Positions 33,713 through 42,038 of a stretch of DNA of 55,796 nucleotides are shown one piece after another (positions within the stretch are counted from its first letter, which is position 1; every line of letters begins with the position of its first letter). The translations under genes and the position numbers were made by a program. The notes below the pieces were generated by a model. The model was not told where the DNA came from. It did no database searches and saw only the letters and a program-made list of their open reading frames with translations. The stretch comes from Sphingobacterium sp. (GTDB taxonomy: Bacteria > Bacteroidota > Bacteroidia > Sphingobacteriales > Sphingobacteriaceae), in the NCBI GenBank assembly GCA_022712315.1, contig JALAGS010000045.1:1-55796 (forward strand). The letters are read 5' to 3'.

Positions 33713-33871
33713 TATTACACGTCTGTTTTCATTATCTTTAGTGCTATTAAGATTATAAAAAATAAGATAACCTCTGCAACCTTGGTTGGCGCTTTGTTTC
33801 TTTAGTTTATTTACTTAACTACCAAATGGGAGAATATTGGAGAGGGGTTAACACGTGTAAATCAAGAAAAC

Positions 33872-34270
33872 ATGTTTACAATAGAACAAATAAAAGCTGC
33901 TCATAGCAACGTAAAATCAGGCGCGGACTTTCCTGCCTATATCCAGGACATCAAAAAATTAGGTGTTGCCGCTTACGACGTTTTTGTTTCGGATGGTCAC
34001 AGTGATTATTATGGAGATAATCATTACAAAGCCAGCTCTCCAGCTAGTCATGAACCATTGACCATTGGTAATACTGTTGATGCAGAGCAGTTTAAAAAAG
34101 GTTTAAAAGAGCATCAAAATGGCAAAACAGACTACCCCACTTTTATGGCGATGTCTGCAACATGTGGTATCGAAAAATGGACTGTCTTTTTGGACAAGAT
34201 GCGCTGTATATATTACGATAAGGCTGGAAACGAAATTCTGGTAGAAGAGATACCTAGGCCAATCAATTAA
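33872..34270 (+). CDS. DUF1398 family protein
   Basis: A 132-residue soluble protein of the DUF1398 (YbcV-like) family, recognised by FTIEQIKAAHSNVKSGADFPAYIQDIKKLGV, YDVFVSDGHSDYYG and the C-terminal AATCGIEKW-like segment with MRCIYYD. The function is unknown. Its 3' end overlaps the convergent AraC gene by 8 bp. It may be coexpressed with stress genes; nothing in the sequence proves this. Confidence 0.85.
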   Translation: MFTIEQIKAAHSNVKSGADFPAYIQDIKKLGVAAYDVFVSDGHSDYYGDNHYKASSPASHEPLTIGNTVDAEQFKKGLKEHQNGKTDYPTFMAMSATCGIEKWTVFLDKMRCIYYDKAGNEILVEEIPRPIN

Positions 34271-35165
34271 TTTCCCGAAAGTGGATTGGTGTCATCTGCA
34301 TCGCTTTTTTGAAGAAATTATTAAAATGAGTAGCCTCTTTAAAACCTAAAGAATAAGCGATTTCCGAGACATTCCATTCGGTATGTCTCAGTAATATTTT
34401 AGCCTCCTGTAACAGACGCTCCGCAATAATTGCGGAGGTTGTTTTTTCAGTAGTCTCTTTGACGGCGCGATTAAGGTGATTGATATGGACGGAAAGCTGC
34501 CCCGCGAATTCGCCGGGCGATCGAAAGCAGATCCGCTGCCTCACATCTTCAATCGGAAACTGACGCTCTAAAAGCTCGAGGAACATATGCGTAATGCGTT
34601 GAGAAGCATTCGCCTGCTGCTTTTCAACTTTAGAAGCCGTTTTCATCCTATGCGTGTAATGAAGTAGATCAAACACGAGATTTCTGAGCAGATCATATTT
34701 ATGTGCATAATCCGACTCTAATCCAGCCTGCATCTTTATGTATATCTGCTTTATATCTTCCAATTGCTCATCTGTCAGCTCAAAAACAGGTAAGACGTTG
34801 GTTTTAAAGACTTCGTAATCGTTTAGGTTGCCAAAATGGTGAAAAAATGATGCCGTAAAAACACAAAAAAATCCAGCTTTATAATCGTCAATCCATTCAA
34901 ATTTGTAAGGGATCTGCGGATTCGTAAAAAATAAGGCCTGCTTTTTAATTTCAATGACCTTGTCAGCATAATGTATTCGGTTTCTACCGATAATCAGGGT
35001 TATCTTAAAATAATCCTTCCTGCTGTAGACCACTGGCTTAGCATGCTTCCCTATATATTCATCTATTTTAAAAACATTGAAATGCCCTACCCCATGACGG
35101 AAATTTTCGGGTATCCGGTCAAATTTAGATTGGTAAAACCCCTCCAGCGACTGCATTTTTTCCAT
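34263..35165 (-). CDS. AraC family transcriptional regulator
   Basis: A 300-residue regulator of a different subgroup from those at 27280 and 32126. The N-terminal part has KPVVYSRKDYFKITLIIGRNRIHYADK and FTNPQIPYKFEW, a cupin pattern; the HTH pair includes FAGQLSVHINHLNRAVKETT and WNVSEIAYSLGFKEATHFNNFFKKAMQMTP. It lies 78 bp downstream of an SDR gene on the same strand. Both genes have the 13-mer TACGAAAATCAAA in their upstream regions, so it may regulate itself and the SDR gene. Confidence 0.92.
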   Translation of the reverse strand: MEKMQSLEGFYQSKFDRIPENFRHGVGHFNVFKIDEYIGKHAKPVVYSRKDYFKITLIIGRNRIHYADKVIEIKKQALFFTNPQIPYKFEWIDDYKAGFFCVFTASFFHHFGNLNDYEVFKTNVLPVFELTDEQLEDIKQIYIKMQAGLESDYAHKYDLLRNLVFDLLHYTHRMKTASKVEKQQANASQRITHMFLELLERQFPIEDVRQRICFRSPGEFAGQLSVHINHLNRAVKETTEKTTSAIIAERLLQEAKILLRHTEWNVSEIAYSLGFKEATHFNNFFKKAMQMTPIHFREIN

Positions 35166-35175
35166 AGTATAAATG

Positions 35176-35188
35176 TACGAAAATCAAA
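35176..35188. promoter_or_regulatory. Shared 13-mer before the AraC gene
   Basis: TACGAAAATCAAA occurs here, 11 bp upstream of the AraC start, and again at 36155-36167 upstream of the SDR gene. It resembles the TACGAAAATGTAA half of the block element at 32071. Confidence 0.5.
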
Positions 35189-35243
35189 TAAAAAACGCTG
35201 TCACTCAGTAATGACAACGCTTTTTATTTTAAGTATGAGATTT

Positions 35244-36083
35244 TCAATTAAAATCAGTGGAATAAGAAATATACTTATTGCTTTCTAATTCTTCTGAAAG
35301 CAATTCAACTTTTTCCGTTGCCCTTTTGTAGGCATCGCTTCCGAGGTAGAGCCGTACAGGCGGGTTGGGATTCTTTACCAGATCTATAAAAACCTGAGCC
35401 AGCAATTCCGGATTACCGATTTGAGATCCGTTCATGGCTGCATATTTTTCGTGGGAGCTTCTCACCGCAGTATAGCCATCAATTTTCTTTTCAGCAAAAA
35501 CAAGGGAGTTTTCGTCCAGAAACTCCGTCCGGAATGCCCCCGGAGCCACCATCGTCACTTTAACGCCAAACTCCTTCACATCTTCTGCCATAACCTCTGA
35601 AAGTCCTGTCACCGCATATTTCGTAGCAGCATACATCGCCCAGCCAATTCCCGGGGCAAACCCCGCAATAGACGATATGTTGATAATATTGCCCGATTTC
35701 TGCTGCCTGAAGTAAGGCATCGCAGACTGCATCGTCTTAATTACAGCCATTACGTTAATGTTAAAACTATCGTTGATCTCTTCCTGATTTATTTCTTCTA
35801 CAGCTCCGCCGATCCCATAGCCTGCATTATTCACCAAAACATCGATTTTCCCAAAGTGTGCAACCGTACGTTCAAACGCTTCGTTGATGGATTTCTCACT
35901 TGTCAAATCGACTTCCAGCGGTAAGAACCGTGGCCCCTCAACATGTCCGACGGCGTCTATTAAACGCTGAGATTTTCGACTTGTTGCTGCTACGCTATAC
36001 CCCGCTACGATAAGTTTTTTTACCAACGACAACCCCATTCCCTTGGAAGCCCCCGTTATAAACCATACTTTATTTGTTTCCAT
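35244..36083 (-). CDS. SDR family oxidoreductase
   Basis: A 279-residue short-chain dehydrogenase: VWFITGASKGMGLSLVKKL, NNAGYGIGGA, the INISSIAG serine segment and YAATK. The ATSRKSQR segment after strand two suggests NADP. It belongs to the same broad group as the block SDRs but is less similar to them than they are to each other. It lies upstream of an AraC gene on the same strand, and both share the 13-mer TACGAAAATCAAA. Confidence 0.93.
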   Translation of the reverse strand: METNKVWFITGASKGMGLSLVKKLIVAGYSVAATSRKSQRLIDAVGHVEGPRFLPLEVDLTSEKSINEAFERTVAHFGKIDVLVNNAGYGIGGAVEEINQEEINDSFNINVMAVIKTMQSAMPYFRQQKSGNIINISSIAGFAPGIGWAMYAATKYAVTGLSEVMAEDVKEFGVKVTMVAPGAFRTEFLDENSLVFAEKKIDGYTAVRSSHEKYAAMNGSQIGNPELLAQVFIDLVKNPNPPVRLYLGSDAYKRATEKVELLSEELESNKYISYSTDFN

Positions 36084-36102
36084 ATCTAATTTATTTATAG
36101 GA

Positions 36103-36167
36103 CAAAATTAGAACTTCAATAGATGTCAGTAATAACTAAATCGAAGCAATAGATTACGAAAATCAAA
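36103..36167 (-). promoter_or_regulatory. Promoter and operator of the SDR gene
   Basis: CAAAATTA (36103-36110) reads TAATTTTG on the - strand. GAAGCAATAG (36143-36152) and TACGAAAATCAAA (36155-36167) lie upstream, a diverged form of the element in the repeat-bounded block. In the remaining gap to 36409 I see only a 26-codon frame (36197-36277, -) without support. Confidence 0.5.
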
Positions 36168-36409
36168 CAATTGAGTATATTCCACAACAACTCGCGCTAG
36201 CACAAGTAAACAAAATAATTATACCGTCCATTGGAGGCCCGGATATTTTCGTCCACTCTTGTTAAAGATTTAGCCATACTTTCATTAACTTCGTTAGTAT
36301 AACATTACGGCTTATTTTATATCAACTTGCATACAAACCAACATGGATAAACGTGTAAAATTTGATTTCAGCGCCAAACCATATATGTTAAATTAAATAC
36401 AGAAAAAAA

Positions 36410-36976
36410 ATGGGCCAATACTTTTGGATTGCTATACCTGCGGAGCTATTTTTTCAGCATTGCGATGAAACGATGGAAAAACATCGGGCGCACGCCTATA
36501 TTGAGAAGATAAACCGTCGTTCAGGCAAACGGAGTTATGTGAAATATAGCAAGGAAAATGAGTTAGCATTCTTAAAAAGCTTTTCATCAGCGGATTATCA
36601 TGGTTTTTTCCTGTCCACCTATCCTTTTTCAGATCAGGAAACCAGCGTAGATTCAGGTGTCTTCTATGACTCGCCTGTAGCCGAATATACCATTGCAGGA
36701 AGCGGTGGTTATGAAACGGACCGGACAAGAGAAATCATCCACTTACGGCAGATTATGAAGCACGCGGACAAATCCGCAAAAGCATTTTTTGCCGCCTTAC
36801 AGCGCAACCTCAAAAAGATTCCCGATCTACGCGATACCCTTATCAGTGGTAACAAAAACCATTTTTACCTGCCAACATCAAAAAGTATCATTCTCCCTAA
36901 CGCGCATAGCCGGCTTATAACACTACCCTGGGAAGAACACTGCCTGAGCAAAGACCTCGTCTACCAACAGCAATGA
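36410..36976 (+). CDS. Hypothetical protein upstream of the PfkB kinase
   Basis: I do not recognise this 188-residue protein. It has no signal peptide or membrane segment. It starts MGQYFWIAIPAELFFQHCDE and contains SSADYHGFFLSTYPFSDQET and an arginine/lysine-rich helix (LRQIMKHADKSAKAFFAALQRNLKK). Its stop lies 22 bp before the PfkB gene, so it is likely in the same operon. A role tied to sugar phosphate metabolism is only a guess from position. Confidence 0.7.
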   Translation: MGQYFWIAIPAELFFQHCDETMEKHRAHAYIEKINRRSGKRSYVKYSKENELAFLKSFSSADYHGFFLSTYPFSDQETSVDSGVFYDSPVAEYTIAGSGGYETDRTREIIHLRQIMKHADKSAKAFFAALQRNLKKIPDLRDTLISGNKNHFYLPTSKSIILPNAHSRLITLPWEEHCLSKDLVYQQQ

Positions 36977-36998
36977 TTCACATTTATAATATAAACAA

Positions 36999-37934
36999 AT
37001 GGCAAAATCTATATTAACAATAACCCTGAACCCATCCGTAGACAAGAGTACCAGCGTACAACATATCGTTCCTGAAAAGAAATTGCGCTGTGAAGCACCT
37101 GTATATGAACCCGGTGGCGGCGGAATTAACGTATCTCGCGCCTTGAAAAGACTTGGTTTGGCTTCGACTGCTTTGTTTACATCCGGAGGAAAGACAGGCA
37201 GTTTACTCGAAAGCTTATTGAAGCTGGAAGATATTGCTGTAGATCCTATACGGGTGAACGGCGAGACCCGCGAAAACTTTATTGTGGTCGACAGCGCAAC
37301 CAATCAGCAATATCGATTCGGGTTTCCAGGGGAACAAGTTGAATCCAACGAACTGGATGGGATTAGGACTTCGATTGAGGAACTCACGGATATACCTGAT
37401 TTTGTCGTTATCAGCGGTAGTATGCCCGCTGGTATGCCGCCCGAGTTTATACGATCAATGATCAATAAGTACAAAACGAAGGGCAGTAAAATAATAGTTG
37501 ATACATCTGGCGATGCACTTCGCCTTGCATTGGAGGAAGGTGTCTTTTTAATCAAACCGAATGCCGGCGAGCTCGCAGCTCTTGTTGGAAAAGAGGAATT
37601 GGAGCATTCCGATCTGGATATAGCCGCCCAGCAGCTAATTTCGAAGGGGAAAGCTACGCTTATCGTGGTCTCCCTAGGTGCACAGGGCGCTATATTGTAT
37701 TCAAAAACAGAAAAAATCCAGCTACCTTCCCCAGTCGTAAAAGTACGTAGTACTGTGGGAGCTGGTGACAGTATGGTCGCCGGCATGGTGTCTGTCTTAG
37801 CGCAACAAGGCGATCTCGAACATGTCCTTCAGATGGGAATTGCATGCGGCTCAGCGACAACAATGGCGGAGGGAACTGGCCTATTCGCTAAAAAAGATGT
37901 CGATCGGCTATTTTCGGAAATTAAAAAAAGATAA
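36999..37934 (+). CDS. PfkB family phosphofructokinase-like sugar kinase
   Basis: A 311-residue ribokinase-fold kinase. It has the 1-phosphofructokinase/Pfk-2 start (ILTITLNPSVDKS), the GGGGINVSRAL substrate region (39-49), KPNAGEL (186-192) and the C-terminal signature GAGDSMVAG with catalytic D257. The pattern resembles E. coli PfkB and FruK, so ATP-dependent phosphorylation of fructose 6-phosphate, fructose 1-phosphate or tagatose 6-phosphate is likely. No fructose transport genes are nearby. It follows an unknown gene, probably in one transcript. Confidence 0.9.
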   Translation: MAKSILTITLNPSVDKSTSVQHIVPEKKLRCEAPVYEPGGGGINVSRALKRLGLASTALFTSGGKTGSLLESLLKLEDIAVDPIRVNGETRENFIVVDSATNQQYRFGFPGEQVESNELDGIRTSIEELTDIPDFVVISGSMPAGMPPEFIRSMINKYKTKGSKIIVDTSGDALRLALEEGVFLIKPNAGELAALVGKEELEHSDLDIAAQQLISKGKATLIVVSLGAQGAILYSKTEKIQLPSPVVKVRSTVGAGDSMVAGMVSVLAQQGDLEHVLQMGIACGSATTMAEGTGLFAKKDVDRLFSEIKKR

Positions 37935-38034
37935 AAAGTAAAGATTTTGCATCACAAATAAGGCGCGCACGGTTAGCGGCAACAGCCCCCAAAGCGAAAA
38001 CCTGACCTATGCTTTCTATTCTTTCTTCCTGTTT

Positions 38035-38130
38035 TTACCGCCCAAACAACCTTTTTATCTCCTCATGCCTCTCCTCGATCAGCATAACCGTGGGATCATA
38101 TTCTTCCTGGGGACAGTACCTCGAAGATGC
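38035..38130 (-). pseudogene. Possible gene remnant in the gap before the AKR gene
   Basis: Between stops the - strand encodes 31 residues ending YDPTVMLIEERHEEIKRLFG-R, with an amphipathic, protein-like pattern but no start codon. It is probably the tail of a lost gene. The rest of the gap 37935-38322 shows no other gene. Confidence 0.35.
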
Positions 38131-38322
38131 TTATAAAGAAAAATTCAGAGTCGCTTAACCGAATTGCTATTTCGTGGCAATTAGAATAAACTGCCACTGG
38201 TCATCTGGTATTAAACGGAAACAACCTGTTAAGATCTGTAATTCAGTTACAACATTCTGTAATTGGGGTAAGTCTGCGACCGGTCCTACGCCGTAAATTT
38301 GGTTAACAAAAATGAGAAGCAG

Positions 38323-39318
38323 ATGAAAACAAGAAAATTAGGCGAGCAGGGACTTGAAATTCCGATGATCGGCTTAGGCTGCATGGGGATGAGCAGTTTT
38401 GCATCCACAGGCGATATCTACGGCAAGGCCGACGAGAAGGAATCTATCGCTACCATCCACCGGTCACTGGAACTGGGCGGCAACTTTTTGGATACAGCCG
38501 ATCTGTACGGTCCATTTGCAAACGAAAGATTGATTTCCAAAGCTATACGTGGCCAACGCGATCAATTTATCCTGGCCAGCAAATTCGGCTTTGAGATTGA
38601 TGATAACGATCAGGTGACCTGGCGCATCAACGGCCGTCCGGATTATATCCGGAAGTCTGTCGAGCGTTCGCTAAAAAACCTCGACACCGATGTAATTGAC
38701 CTCTATTATATGCACCGCCCCGATCCCAATGTACCGATTGAGGAAACTGTCGGTGCCATGGGCGAACTGGTGACAGCGGGCAAGGTCAGGTATCTAGGCA
38801 TTTCAGAAGTCAGTGCCGAACAGATCCAAAAAGCACATGCGACCTTCCCGATCAGCGCTGTACAGAATGAAATCTCCCTATTCGGACGCGAAGTGGAGAC
38901 CAATGGTGTATACGATCTGACTCAGGAGCTGGGTATCGGCCTCGTGGCCTACTCCCCTCTGGGCCGCGGATTTATTACCGGTGAGATCAAATCGCCGGAC
39001 GATATCCCCGAAGATGATTTCCGCAGACTGATCCCCCGGTTTCAGGGTGAGCAGTTTTATAAAAACCTCGATCTGGTCCGCGAGCTCGAACAAATCGGCA
39101 GAGAAAAAGGCGTCACCTCGTCCCAGCTGGCTCTGGCCTGGCTCATCCAGAAGGGAATCGTGCCAATACCGGGCACAAAAAGAGTGCGCTATGTGGAGCA
39201 GAATATCGCCGCAACCGACATCCTCCTGACCGACCAAGAACTACAACGCATTGAAGCGATACTGCCCATTGGCCTAGATACAGGATCGCGAGATGTCAGC
39301 AGACCCTTGCAGTCCTAA
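38323..39318 (+). CDS. Aldo/keto reductase (YajO/AKR13-like)
   Basis: From the ATG at 38323 (MKTRKLGEQGLEIPMIGLGC) the product has 331 residues; GAGAAGCAG just upstream may serve as ribosome binding site. A TTG at 38299 would add eight residues. The tetrad is D57 and Y62 in FLDTADLYG, K87 in ASKFGF and H131 in YYMHRPD. The group contains enzymes that reduce aldehydes, methylglyoxal and pyridoxal-like compounds. A terminator follows the gene, and then an AraC gene on the same strand, its probable regulator. Confidence 0.94.
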   Translation: MKTRKLGEQGLEIPMIGLGCMGMSSFASTGDIYGKADEKESIATIHRSLELGGNFLDTADLYGPFANERLISKAIRGQRDQFILASKFGFEIDDNDQVTWRINGRPDYIRKSVERSLKNLDTDVIDLYYMHRPDPNVPIEETVGAMGELVTAGKVRYLGISEVSAEQIQKAHATFPISAVQNEISLFGREVETNGVYDLTQELGIGLVAYSPLGRGFITGEIKSPDDIPEDDFRRLIPRFQGEQFYKNLDLVRELEQIGREKGVTSSQLALAWLIQKGIVPIPGTKRVRYVEQNIAATDILLTDQELQRIEAILPIGLDTGSRDVSRPLQS

Positions 39319-39327
39319 AAAAATATA

Positions 39328-39361
39328 AATGCCATGGTTGCAGAAAGCGCATGGCATTTTA
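39328..39361 (+). terminator. Terminator of the AKR gene
   Basis: ATGCCATG and CATGGCAT pair perfectly around 13 bases and are followed by TTTTAC. It overlaps the first codons of a longer possible AraC frame, which supports the later AraC start at 39398. Confidence 0.75.
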
Positions 39362-39397
39362 CTTAAATTCGTTTATCAATTAACAGGCAATATAAGC

Positions 39398-40321
39398 ATG
39401 TCAAAGAAAGAATCAGTACTGATCAGGGTCAATAGCATCGCCGACTATCATGAAGCGCTGCAGCTGCCCAAACCCCGGCATCCGCTTTTTAGCATCAGCG
39501 ATTTCTCACAGAACAAACCTACGCATCCATCGGTCGAGACCACCTTTCAGCTTAACCTATACTGCATTTCTGTCAAAGAAGATGCGCAATGCGTATTGCG
39601 GTATGGACCCCATCAATACGATTTTAGGGAAGGCCTGATGACCTTCTTTAAACCCGGGCAGACCATCAGCGTTGACCCCACGACTGCCTCTGCCGAAGTC
39701 GGATATTCCCTTGTTTTTCATCCCGACTTTATCCGCACCTACGATCTGGCCAACAAAATCGGCAGCTATAGTTTTTTCGACTATGAAGTCAACGAAGCAC
39801 TTTTTCTGTCCGACCGGGAAAAAGAACAGATCCGAAATATCGGAAAAGGGATTTTGAGCGAATATGACAGTCCGATTGACAGCTATAGCCAGGATGCCAT
39901 TGTCAGTTTTATCGACCTGCTGCTGGTCTATTCGCAGCGGTTCTACAACAGGCAGTTTATTACCCGTAAAGTGCACAATGTTCCCCTGGTCAGTCGCTTC
40001 GAACAGCTGCTGGATGAGTACATCAACGATGAAACCGGGCGTAGCGGTTTACCCCAGGTGGGCTATTTTGCCGAGCGGCTCAACATGTCGAAAAACTATT
40101 TAAGCGATTTATTACGTTCGCAGACCGGAGAGAGCGCACAGAACCATATCCAACATAAACTCATTGAAAAGGCAAAGGATCTGCTGTCACGGTCCGAACT
40201 TTCCGTTGCGGAGATCGCCTATCAGCTCGGTTTTGAACAGCCGCAGTCACTCAATCGCCTATTCAAAAAGAAAACGGAAATCTCGCCGCTCGAATTTAGA
40301 AGAAGGATTGCTACAAGCTAA
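39398..40321 (+). CDS. AraC family regulator next to the AKR gene
   Basis: The start at 39398 (MSKKESVLIRVNSIADYHEAL) gives 307 residues; the frame opens at 39329 but that part lies in a terminator. The protein belongs to the same subgroup as those at 27280 and 32126: PRHPLFSISDF, RFYNRQFITR, MSKNYLSDLLRSQTGESAQNH and IAYQLGFEQPQSLNRLFKKKTEISP. Each of the three lies beside an SDR or AKR gene, so the subgroup seems devoted to controlling carbonyl reductases. Confidence 0.92.
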   Translation: MSKKESVLIRVNSIADYHEALQLPKPRHPLFSISDFSQNKPTHPSVETTFQLNLYCISVKEDAQCVLRYGPHQYDFREGLMTFFKPGQTISVDPTTASAEVGYSLVFHPDFIRTYDLANKIGSYSFFDYEVNEALFLSDREKEQIRNIGKGILSEYDSPIDSYSQDAIVSFIDLLLVYSQRFYNRQFITRKVHNVPLVSRFEQLLDEYINDETGRSGLPQVGYFAERLNMSKNYLSDLLRSQTGESAQNHIQHKLIEKAKDLLSRSELSVAEIAYQLGFEQPQSLNRLFKKKTEISPLEFRRRIATS

Positions 40322-40401
40322 GATAGCATTATTAAACGCTGCTATATTGAGCTGCGAGCAAAGATACGGCAGGCTTTTAGCCTTAAAGGCGATATCCTGT
40401 G

Positions 40402-40429
40402 ATAAGGCGCACAATCCTGTGCGCCTTAT
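40402..40429. terminator. Strong hairpin between AraC and the DUF6266 cassette
   Basis: ATAAGGCGCAC and GTGCGCCTTAT form a perfect 11-bp stem with a 6-base loop. It lies 9 bp beyond the last gene of the - strand cassette and 80 bp after the AraC stop, and can serve both strands. Confidence 0.75.
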
Positions 40430-40438
40430 TTGCCCTAT

Positions 40439-40609
40439 TCATCGTTTCCGTTTACCCAGCTTCGCCAGTAGCCTACTCGTTGCGAAACTGACCAAGGTAC
40501 CTAGTGCAGCCGTCAGGGCAGTTTGCAGCACATCCCCCAGCGAGATACTGGCCCAAATGGAACAGATTGTTCCGCCAATGGCTGAGACGCGGATATCATT
40601 CACTTTCAT
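40439..40609 (-). CDS. 56-residue hydrophobic peptide, holin-like
   Basis: A short gene from the ATG at 40609 to TGA at 40439. The product begins MKVNDIRVSAIGG, has one hydrophobic stretch (about residues 10-44) with small residues, and ends with a basic tail KLGKRKR. This is the build of small holins or membrane peptides; homology is not shown. Its start overlaps the stop of the upstream gene by 14 bp, which indicates translational coupling and supports it as real. It is the last gene of the DUF6266/DUF5675 cassette. Confidence 0.65.
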   Translation of the reverse strand: MKVNDIRVSAIGGTICSIWASISLGDVLQTALTAALGTLVSFATSRLLAKLGKRKR

Positions 40610-40910
40610 CCCTCACGCTCCTTTCCCTAGTATTTTCGGCTCCGTTCTTAGCGGACATATTATCTCCAACGCCCTCCGAAGTAAACTTATCGCTTTCCAA
40701 TTCAGATGCCGGCTTCCAACCGTTCTCATCCACCGAAGCATCCTTATCGTCTACCTCCGACTGTGACTTAGCCTCATCCAATACCGTTTCGACGATGCCA
40801 AGCCCCAGGGCCAGGTATTTTATGACATTCCCCACCTTACCTGGCAGCTTAACAGGTGCCGCCAAGACCAACTGCAGCACCTGTCCTATTTTATTGAAGG
40901 TCTTTTTCAT
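40596..40910 (-). CDS. Small charged protein of the DUF6266 cassette
   Basis: From the ATG at 40910 (MKKTFNKIGQVLQLVLAAPV) the product has 104 residues; a start at 40934 would add eight. The first 45 residues are amphipathic to hydrophobic and could attach to a membrane. The remainder is acidic and looks unstructured (EAKSQSEVDDKDASVDENG). I do not recognise a family. Its 3' end overlaps the 56-residue peptide gene. It follows the DUF5675 gene by 45 bp. Confidence 0.65.
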   Translation of the reverse strand: MKKTFNKIGQVLQLVLAAPVKLPGKVGNVIKYLALGLGIVETVLDEAKSQSEVDDKDASVDENGWKPASELESDKFTSEGVGDNMSAKNGAENTRERSVRDESE

Positions 40911-40955
40911 GATTACTTTTTTAAGGGCGATCAATTATTTAGCAGAAACCTATGT

Positions 40956-41399
40956 TCACTCAACTTGTACTTCGACCAGTCCCTGCAGCATCAGGTCGAC
41001 CACAAGCGGGTAAAACTTTTTGTAGGCGACGCCCGAGGCTAGCAGGCGATAATCACCATCTTCCAGTACATACTGATTGCCCACTAGCACACAGCCAGCA
41101 GTTTCTTTGTAGCTATTCCCTTTGTGGAAGTAGACGTAGCTAAAGTTTGGTATATCAAGTATTTCAAGCATACCACGGTGCAATTTTGGATAGTCGTCGT
41201 AGTAACGGCCATTCATTGCTCCGTCGCGGTTAAAACCCAGCGGGTAATGTCCGGTAGGTATGGCGGTCTCACCCCTTATTTTCACCGGCCGCGGGATATT
41301 CTCCAGCCCGTAGCAGACAAATTGATTGTTCACGTAGATCTCGGACAGTGTGCTATGCCTGCCCTGTTTTGTACGAAGTACTTTTATCGTTGATTTCAT
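40956..41399 (-). CDS. DUF5675 family protein
   Basis: A 147-residue protein with the DUF5675 pattern: RTKQGRHSTLSEIYVNNQFVCYGLE, RGETAIPTGHYPLGFNRDGAMN, GMLEILDIPNFSYVYFHKGNS and TAGCVLVG. The invariant histidine and cysteine (YFHKGN, AGCVLVG) resemble the active-site pattern of L,D-transpeptidase-like folds. Such proteins occur in phage, tailocin and Bacteroidota gene clusters. It lies 14 bp downstream of the second DUF6266 gene in the same direction. Confidence 0.82.
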   Translation of the reverse strand: MKSTIKVLRTKQGRHSTLSEIYVNNQFVCYGLENIPRPVKIRGETAIPTGHYPLGFNRDGAMNGRYYDDYPKLHRGMLEILDIPNFSYVYFHKGNSYKETAGCVLVGNQYVLEDGDYRLLASGVAYKKFYPLVVDLMLQGLVEVQVE

Positions 41400-41413
41400 A
41401 CGCTAGCTATTAA

Positions 41414-41989
41414 TTAGAAAAGACCGAGGTATTGACTTCTGGAATACAGGTTTTCATCACGATCATGTAGGAACAGGTACAGGTGCACCGGCCTATCATG
41501 CAGGATGGATGGCAGCTCGATAGTCATCTGGACATCCCGCCGCAACACCTGTTGTTCATTGATCGCGGCCTGCTCACCAATAATATCATAAGCGCAGAGT
41601 ATGACCTGATCGTCCCATTGGCTATAATCTTTGATGGCGGATTCGGTTACGTTCCAGCTCAGTTGAATCGTATTGGATGCGCGTACACAGGTATTCACCT
41701 CGAGCGGAGACAACATGCCATTGCTGATTTTAGCAAGGGCGGGCGCTATCTCAAAATCCGGATATTCACCCTGTATCACATTCGTCAGCGTATGTGACAT
41801 GGCGCGACCAAAAGCCGCCTGCACCGTGCATTTGCTATGGGCAAAACCTTTGATGATGAGTGGATAGAGTGGATTTAAAAACCGGCGTGCCAGCCGAAAG
41901 CGCTCCTGCGCAGCCTCCCTACGTGTCGGATCTTTAGCCTGCTTTTTAAACTCAGAAATCACCAGCATATCTTTTCGTTTTGTGTTCAA
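41414..41989 (-). CDS. DUF6266 family protein, copy 2
   Basis: A 191-residue protein homologous to the gene at 42039-42683. Shared landmarks are ERFRLARRFLNPLYPLIIKGF (versus DRFLKISKFLMPITPILQVGF), TNVIQGEYPDFEI (versus AQAVTGTYPNFSL), the DDQVILCAYD strand and the ending SRSQYLG. The conserved N-terminal GxxGxxSGKVG region of the family is missing, so this copy is a shorter variant. No signal peptide is seen. The function of the family is unknown. It is the second gene of the cassette, 49 bp after copy 1. Confidence 0.8.
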   Translation of the reverse strand: MNTKRKDMLVISEFKKQAKDPTRREAAQERFRLARRFLNPLYPLIIKGFAHSKCTVQAAFGRAMSHTLTNVIQGEYPDFEIAPALAKISNGMLSPLEVNTCVRASNTIQLSWNVTESAIKDYSQWDDQVILCAYDIIGEQAAINEQQVLRRDVQMTIELPSILHDRPVHLYLFLHDRDENLYSRSQYLGLF

Positions 41990-42038
41990 AAATCAGGAGG
42001 AGCCGCATGCTCCTCCCGTTCAATTACTCCATCAGCTG

